The position numbers and the translations under genes are program-made. This document shows, piece after piece, positions 34,183 through 38,055 of a stretch of 38,055 nucleotides of DNA (positions are counted from its first letter, which is position 1; each line of letters starts with the position of its first letter). The notes below the pieces were generated by a model. It worked only from the letters and a program-made list of their open reading frames with translations, had not been told where the DNA came from and ran no database searches. Location: positions 1-38,055 of the forward strand of contig DATLYH010000070.1 in NCBI GenBank assembly GCA_035575035.1, given 5' to 3'. Source of the DNA: DATLYH01 sp035575035 (lineage in GTDB: Bacteria; Planctomycetota; Planctomycetia; Gemmatales; Gemmataceae).

Positions 34183-35952
34183 TCAATAGCCGGCCGCTCG
34201 GCCGCTGATCCGGCGGTCTTCCGCCCCGTAGTACAGGCCGGTCCGCGGATCAACCCAGATCGAGTGGGCGTCGCCCTGCTTGGTGCCGCTGACCTTGTGC
34301 CCCATCGCCCGCAACTGCTTCACCAACTCGGCGTGCTCAGCGATCCCTTCGAAGCGCACCACGTCCGGGAACCACTGATGGTGCAGCCGCGGCGCGTCTA
34401 CCGCCGCGCGGATGTCCATCTCGAAATCGATCACGTTCACCACGATCCCCAGTACCGTGTTGATGATCGTCCGGCTGCCGGGGCTCCCCGTCACCAGCAG
34501 CACCTTGCCGTCCTTGGCCACCACCGTCGGGGTCTGCGAGCTGAGCATCCGCTTGCCCGGGGCGATCTGGTTCGGCTCGGTCCCGATGGCGCCGGCGCGG
34601 GTTGTCACGCCCGGGGTGCGGTTGAAGTCGGCCATCTCGTTGTTGAGCAGGAAGCCAGCCCCCCGGACCACCACCCGTGAGCCGTAGCTGTGCTCCAGCG
34701 TGTAGGTGTTGGCCACCGCCATGCCCGTCGCGTCGATGACCGAGAAGTGCGTGGTGCTGTCTCCCTCGTCCGCCAGCGGGATGTCTCCGGCCAGGTCCTC
34801 GCTGGGGGTCGCCTTGTTCAGGTTGATGCTCCGGGCCAGCTCGCGGGCATATTCCTTGGTCGTCAGGTGGGGCGGGATCTTGACGAAGTCCGGGTCGCCC
34901 AGGTGCCGGGCCCGGTCGCAGAAGGCCCGCCGCATCGCCTCGATCATCAGGTGGACCGTCCGGGGCGACCATCGGCCCTGGGAACGGAGATCGAAATTCT
35001 CCAGGACATTCAGCATCTGCACCAGGCAGATGCCGCCGGAGCTGGGCGGCGGCGGCCCGTAGATGTCGTAGCCGCGGTAAGTGCCGTGGATCGGCTTGCG
35101 GATGTTGGCCCGATACCCTTCCAGGTCCGCCTTGGTGATCAGGCCGCCCCCCGCCTTCATCTCGGCCACGATCTGCTCGGCGATTCGTCCCTTGTAGAAG
35201 GCGTCGGGCCCTTCCTCAGCGATCAGGCGGAGGGTGCGGGCCAATTCCTTCTGCACCAGCCGGTCGCCGGCTTTCCAGTCGGCTGCGCCGCCCCCCTCAC
35301 CCTTTCCTCTCCCCCCTGGGGGGGAGAGGGTAGGGCGAGGGGGGGTGCCGAAGATGCGCCGCAGTTCGGGGAACTCGCCGGAACTGGCGACGACCGCATT
35401 CAGGGACGACGCCAGGGCCGCATCCATCGTGAAGCCTTCCTCGGCCAGCCGGACCGCCGGCATCACCAGGTCCTTCCAGGGGAGCTTGCCGAAGCGCTGG
35501 TGGGCCAGGGCCAGGCCGCGCACCGTGCCCGGCACGCCGACGAACTTGTGCCCCAGGGTGCCCCGCACGCCGACATACATGGTCCGGGTGGCGGCCGCCG
35601 GCGCTGTCTCGCGGTATTCGATGACGACCGGCTCACCTTTGCCCGGATGCACCAGCATGAAGCCGCCGCCGCCGATGTTGCCGGCTGCCGGGTAGGTGAC
35701 CGCCAGGGCAAAGGCGGTCGCCACCGCCGCGTCCACGGCATTGCCCCCCTTTTGCAGGATGTCACGGCCGACCTCCGACGCCGGCGCCGACACCGACACC
35801 ACCAGGCCGTTCTTCACGCCGACCGGCTTGTCCTTCTCGGCCGTTCTGCCCGGCTGAAGCGGCAGCAGGACCAGACAGAGAGACAGGGAGACCAGGAGAC
35901 CAGGAGACCAGGAGACCAGGAGACGGATAAACGTGCTGCGGGTCGGCGGCAT
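34183..35952 (-). CDS. ggt: Gamma-glutamyltransferase with in-frame repeat insertion
   Basis: 589-aa Ntn hydrolase of the gamma-glutamyltranspeptidase family, exported and self-cleaving into two chains, acting on glutathione and other gamma-glutamyl compounds. A signal peptide (residues 1-38) is followed by VVSVSAPASEVGRDILQKGG and NAVDAAVATAFALAVTYPAA. The autocatalytic site is in DEGDSTTHFSVID, with Thr400 as new N-terminal nucleophile. LLVTGSPGSRTIINTVLG and the ending ISGRAAGY are family marks. GAGGAG lies four bases before ATG 35950-35952. Two oddities are seen: an 8-base tandem repeat forms the hydrophobic leader, and a palindromic element is read in frame at about residues 203-223. Both lie outside the catalytic residues. 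Confidence 0.92.
   Translation of the reverse strand: MPPTRSTFIRLLVSWSPGLLVSLSLCLVLLPLQPGRTAEKDKPVGVKNGLVVSVSAPASEVGRDILQKGGNAVDAAVATAFALAVTYPAAGNIGGGGFMLVHPGKGEPVVIEYRETAPAAATRTMYVGVRGTLGHKFVGVPGTVRGLALAHQRFGKLPWKDLVMPAVRLAEEGFTMDAALASSLNAVVASSGEFPELRRIFGTPPRPTLSPPGGRGKGEGGGAADWKAGDRLVQKELARTLRLIAEEGPDAFYKGRIAEQIVAEMKAGGGLITKADLEGYRANIRKPIHGTYRGYDIYGPPPPSSGGICLVQMLNVLENFDLRSQGRWSPRTVHLMIEAMRRAFCDRARHLGDPDFVKIPPHLTTKEYARELARSINLNKATPSEDLAGDIPLADEGDSTTHFSVIDATGMAVANTYTLEHSYGSRVVVRGAGFLLNNEMADFNRTPGVTTRAGAIGTEPNQIAPGKRMLSSQTPTVVAKDGKVLLVTGSPGSRTIINTVLGIVVNVIDFEMDIRAAVDAPRLHHQWFPDVVRFEGIAEHAELVKQLRAMGHKVSGTKQGDAHSIWVDPRTGLYYGAEDRRISGRAAGY
35290..35345. repeat. Palindromic C/G-rich element inside ggt
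   Basis: An 11-bp stem (CCTCTCCCCCC at 35306-35316 with GGGGGGAGAGG ending at 35329) is flanked by CTCACCC- and GGGCGAGG-type arms. The ggt frame reads through it as TPPRPTLSPPGGRGKGEGGG. It is the same kind of element as in the Tricorn-like gene, in similar orientation relative to the gene. Confidence 0.85.
35887..35924. repeat. 8-base tandem repeat in the ggt leader
   Basis: The unit GGAGACCA occurs four full times (35887-35918) plus six bases of a fifth. Read on the ggt strand it cycles through all three frames and encodes VSWSPGLLVS in the signal peptide. Gain or loss of one unit would shift the reading frame about 14 codons after the start. Confidence 0.9.
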
Positions 35953-36195
35953 GGCGCTCCTCGGAGTGAGGGGGTGGGGAGGAGGGCGAACTTATTGCAT
36001 GGTCAAGCGACCTCTTGGTTGATGGTAGTACTATAGATGGAGTGGCCGGGGCGGAATCTTCAAAGCCCTGGCCACCCCGGAGGGCACCACCGGGCCTGGG
36101 AGCGGGCATCATGGAGCAGGTTACGGCGACGGCGGCGGCTTGGCCACTGCAAAAGAGAGGGAGAGTGCTCGCGAAGCCGCGCCCCGGTTGCGCCA

Positions 36196-37080
36196 TCAGC
36201 CCTCGCTCTTGGCGAGGCCGAGGTTGCGCAGCAGCTCGGCGGTGCTGGGGTAGCGGTTCAGACAGTAGATGTGCAGTCCCGGGACGCCGTGGTCCAGCAG
36301 CCGGCGGCAGAGGTCCGTGCAGACCTCCACCCCCAGCCGGCGCACTGCCTCGTCATCGCTGCCGTATTCTTCCAGGCGGCGGCAGATGGCCGGCGGCAGC
36401 TTGGCCCCGCACAGCGCCGTGAAGCGCTTGATCTGCTCGGCGCTTAAAAACGGCAGCACCCCGGGGACAATCGGCACCTTCACCCCCTTCTTGTTGCGCA
36501 GGTAGTCCTCGAACTCGAGGAAGTCATTGATGTCATAGAAAAGCTGGGTGATCAGGAACTCGGCTCCGGCCTCAACCTTGGCGGCGGTGCGGTCCCAGTC
36601 GAGGTACTTGTCCTGGCACTCGATGTGCCCTTCGGGGTAGCCGGCCGCACCGACGGTGAAGCAGTTCTGGCTCTTGACGAACCGGATGAGGTCGATGGCG
36701 TGGGCGAAGCCCCCCGCAACCGGTCGGAATTCCGTCTGACCGCGGGGCGGGTCGCCGCGCAGAGCCAGGATATTCTCGATGCCCAGATCATGGGCCTGAC
36801 GCAGCACCGCGGCGAGCATTTCGCGCGTCGAGCCGACGCAGGTCAGGTGGGCCATCGCCTCGATGCCGTGGTCCCGACGGAGGCGGTTGACCATGCGTAG
36901 GGTGCGGTCGCGGGTGCCGCCTCCCGCTCCGTAAGTGACGGAGATAAACGACGGCCCCAGTCGTTTCAGCGCGGGGACGGTTTCGCGAAACAGCGCTTCC
37001 TCGGCCTCATCCGTTTTCGGGGGGAAGAACTCAAACGAAACCGTGGGCTCGGGACGGGCATACAGCTCGGAGATACGCAA
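36196..37080 (-). CDS. metF: Methylenetetrahydrofolate reductase
   Basis: 294-aa flavin-dependent TIM-barrel enzyme reducing 5,10-methylene-tetrahydrofolate to 5-methyl-tetrahydrofolate for methionine synthesis. Family marks are TVSFEFFPPKTDEAEEALF (with the catalytic Glu), SFISVTYGAGGGTRDRTL, AHLTCVGSTREM, ILALRGDPPRG, VGAAGYPEGH, GAEFLITQLFYDIND and VPGVLPFLS. The length is normal. The start is TTG 37078-37080, preceded by AGGAGG nine bases upstream; no ATG or GTG in this frame fits better. The neighbouring genes are unrelated. Folate C1 chemistry here stands beside the tetrahydromethanopterin genes at 18002-19917. Confidence 0.95.
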   Translation of the reverse strand: MRISELYARPEPTVSFEFFPPKTDEAEEALFRETVPALKRLGPSFISVTYGAGGGTRDRTLRMVNRLRRDHGIEAMAHLTCVGSTREMLAAVLRQAHDLGIENILALRGDPPRGQTEFRPVAGGFAHAIDLIRFVKSQNCFTVGAAGYPEGHIECQDKYLDWDRTAAKVEAGAEFLITQLFYDINDFLEFEDYLRNKKGVKVPIVPGVLPFLSAEQIKRFTALCGAKLPPAICRRLEEYGSDDEAVRRLGVEVCTDLCRRLLDHGVPGLHIYCLNRYPSTAELLRNLGLAKSEG

Positions 37081-37198
37081 ACGCCATCACCTCCTGCGCG
37101 ATCGTTACCACAGTTACCGGTTGCCTCAATTGTGGCTCGCATGGGTTACGTGGTCAAGGTCGCCCAAGGCCGGAGCATGGATCAGGTTGAGAACGGCG

Positions 37199-37750
37199 CT
37201 ACGAGTCCGGCTCCTCGAAGAACTCGCGGGGTTCGGCGAGGTCCTTGAAGGAGGGGTCGTCGGAGAGGTCAGCGAACTCGTGCAGCCAGTGCTGCGTCTC
37301 GCGGCGCGACGGCCTTTCGGGTTTGGCATCCGCCCCAGGCGGTGTCCGGCGGCGGCGATACCGGCGGTCGAGCTCGGCCAGGTAATCGGTGCAGCCGGCG
37401 ACCAGGCAGCGACGGCGGCGGGCGGCTGCCTGGATGCGGTGGTCATCGGAGACAACGGTCAGCCGGCGGGGCGCTCCCGTATGGCGGATGAGTTGCTCGA
37501 TCAGATCGTCGGCCTCCTGCCGATGGGCGAAGCGAACGTGGATCCCCTGGTGGTCCTGCTCGGCGGGAACGTCGCGCGGGGCCTCGGCGGCATCGAAGAC
37601 CACCGTGACCGCCGACGCCTGACGGCCGTAAGCGCCGCTTAAGAGGCCGAGCAAGCGCTGTCGGGCCCGCTCCAGGCCGCCCGGCCCCTTCCGGCCGCCG
37701 AGCGCCCCCATCGCATGCAGCAGGTTGTAGCCGTCGATCAAGTAACGCAT
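37199..37750 (-). CDS. YacP-like NYN-domain ribonuclease
   Basis: 183-aa protein of the NYN (PIN-like) fold, YacP/Rae1 type. It starts MRYLIDGYNLLHAMGALGG (first acidic residue and the typical YNLLH), then VTVVFDAAEAPR, HRQEADDLIEQLIRHTG (acidic metal ligands) and LTVVSDDHRIQAAARRR. Rae1 of Bacillus is a ribosome-associated mRNA endonuclease; whether this one acts so is inferred only. The last 50 residues are charged and probably disordered. ATG 37748-37750 is used; an extension of seven residues upstream falls in a repeat. The start is flanked by a 25-base inverted repeat shared with 37884-37908. Confidence 0.85.
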   Translation of the reverse strand: MRYLIDGYNLLHAMGALGGRKGPGGLERARQRLLGLLSGAYGRQASAVTVVFDAAEAPRDVPAEQDHQGIHVRFAHRQEADDLIEQLIRHTGAPRRLTVVSDDHRIQAAARRRRCLVAGCTDYLAELDRRYRRRRTPPGADAKPERPSRRETQHWLHEFADLSDDPSFKDLAEPREFFEEPDS

Positions 37751-37759
37751 GGGGCATTC

Positions 37760-37908
37760 GTCACTCGTCATTGGTCATTCGTCAGCAGCACCAACCGAAC
37801 GAAGCCGCGCCGCGGCGAAGCAAGTGCTACTCCAGTCCTATTCTCCCTTGGAAACATGCACCGGGCCATAGACAAAGGACCAATGACGAATGACCAATGA
37901 CGAGTGAC
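37760..37908. repeat. 25-base inverted repeat pair upstream of the NYN gene
   Basis: 37760-37784 is perfectly complementary to 37884-37908 (25 bp), separated by 99 bases. Each arm is itself built of TGACGAATGACCAATGA-type short repeats. The transcript could form a long hairpin over the space between the terminator of the upstream gene and the NYN gene start. A looser run of the same flavour is seen near 3330-3355. Confidence 0.9.
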
Positions 37909-37913
37909 CAATG

Positions 37914-37950
37914 AAAAAAAAGAGAGGCGTAGCTGCGGGGCCACGCCTCT
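37914..37950 (-). terminator. Intrinsic terminator of the right-edge gene
   Basis: On the minus strand AGAGGCGT (37943-37950) pairs with ACGCCTCT (37923-37930) around a 12-base loop, followed by C and eight T residues (37921-37914). It stands 33 bases after the stop codon of the gene entering from the right. Confidence 0.88.
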
Positions 37951-37983
37951 TCTCTATGGGGAACGGCCGCAGAAACGGCCGGC

Positions 37984-38055
37984 TTAGGGGATTTCCGTCT
38001 CCGCGCCCGGCTCGGCAGCCTCCCCGTCGGGCTCGGCGGCAATCGCGTACCTCTC
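37984..38055 (-). CDS. C-terminal end of a gene cut by the right edge
   Basis: A frame entering from the right ends at TAA 37984-37986 and encodes 23 residues ending RYAIAAEPDGEAAEPGAETE-IP, an acidic Ala/Glu/Pro tail. It is followed by a clear intrinsic terminator, which supports that this is a real gene end. The tail is too short to name the protein. Confidence 0.6.
   Translation of the reverse strand, partial: ERYAIAAEPDGEAAEPGAETEIP

Noticed and set aside
37081..37198. SAM riboswitch upstream of metF
   Set aside because: The 118-base space ends at the next gene and I could not find the paired helices of a known SAM riboswitch class; only a strong ribosome binding site is clear.
1..38055. 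tRNA, rRNA, insertion sequence or prophage genes
   Set aside because: Reading both strands I saw no tRNA cloverleaf, rRNA stretch, transposase or phage structural protein. This was by eye, so small RNAs could have been missed.

Overview
The window is a GC-rich chromosomal segment of a planctomycete, most likely of the Gemmataceae/Gemmatales. This is inferred from family content. The markers are a short DnaA without the N-terminal domains, tetrahydromethanopterin C1-transfer genes (fhcC, ftr) beside an ordinary folate metF, a giant zinc-finger/FecR/VIT anti-sigma protein behind an ECF sigma factor, a Tricorn-like protease, and many palindromic repeats placed between and inside genes. No rRNA, tRNA, CRISPR array, phage or transposase gene was recognised.

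Layout. 1-6762 is a minus-strand replication-initiation block: dnaA, a DUF4160/DUF2442 gene pair, a roughly 350-base non-coding stretch that could hold the origin, dnaN, dciA (DUF721), gyrB, and the start of an Rpn-like nuclease gene cut by the left edge. recF, common between dnaN and gyrB elsewhere, is absent. A good dnaA promoter and two strong hairpins separate dnaA from acs (acetyl-CoA synthetase, minus strand). 9206-12599 is a plus-strand unit with a clear promoter, a GNAT acetyltransferase and two M16 peptidase genes, the first lacking the zinc motif and the second active. 12692-15904 is a minus-strand cluster of a 51-aa membrane protein, a two-Rossmann flavoprotein, a radical SAM protein and a metallophosphoesterase-like protein with an altered first metal motif. 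It is the best candidate here for an undescribed pathway.

16171-17847 encodes a plus-strand RsbRD-type hybrid histidine kinase. 18002-20535 holds fhcC, ftr and an unrecognised 200-aa gene on the minus strand, with a divergent NUDIX hydrolase. 21091-27948 is a sigma/anti-sigma pair in which the anti-sigma is 2098 aa long. After about 600 bases of repeats comes a 1170-aa Tricorn-like protease on the minus strand, divergent from glpD. The right end carries a four-helix membrane protein, gamma-glutamyltransferase, metF, a YacP-like NYN ribonuclease and the C-terminus of a further gene with its terminator.

The recurring theme is repeat invasion of coding sequence. Palindromic C/G-rich elements are read in frame inside the Tricorn signal peptide and inside gamma-glutamyltransferase, a 42-base tandem repeat lies inside gyrB, and an 8-base tandem repeat in the ggt leader could shift frame by slippage.
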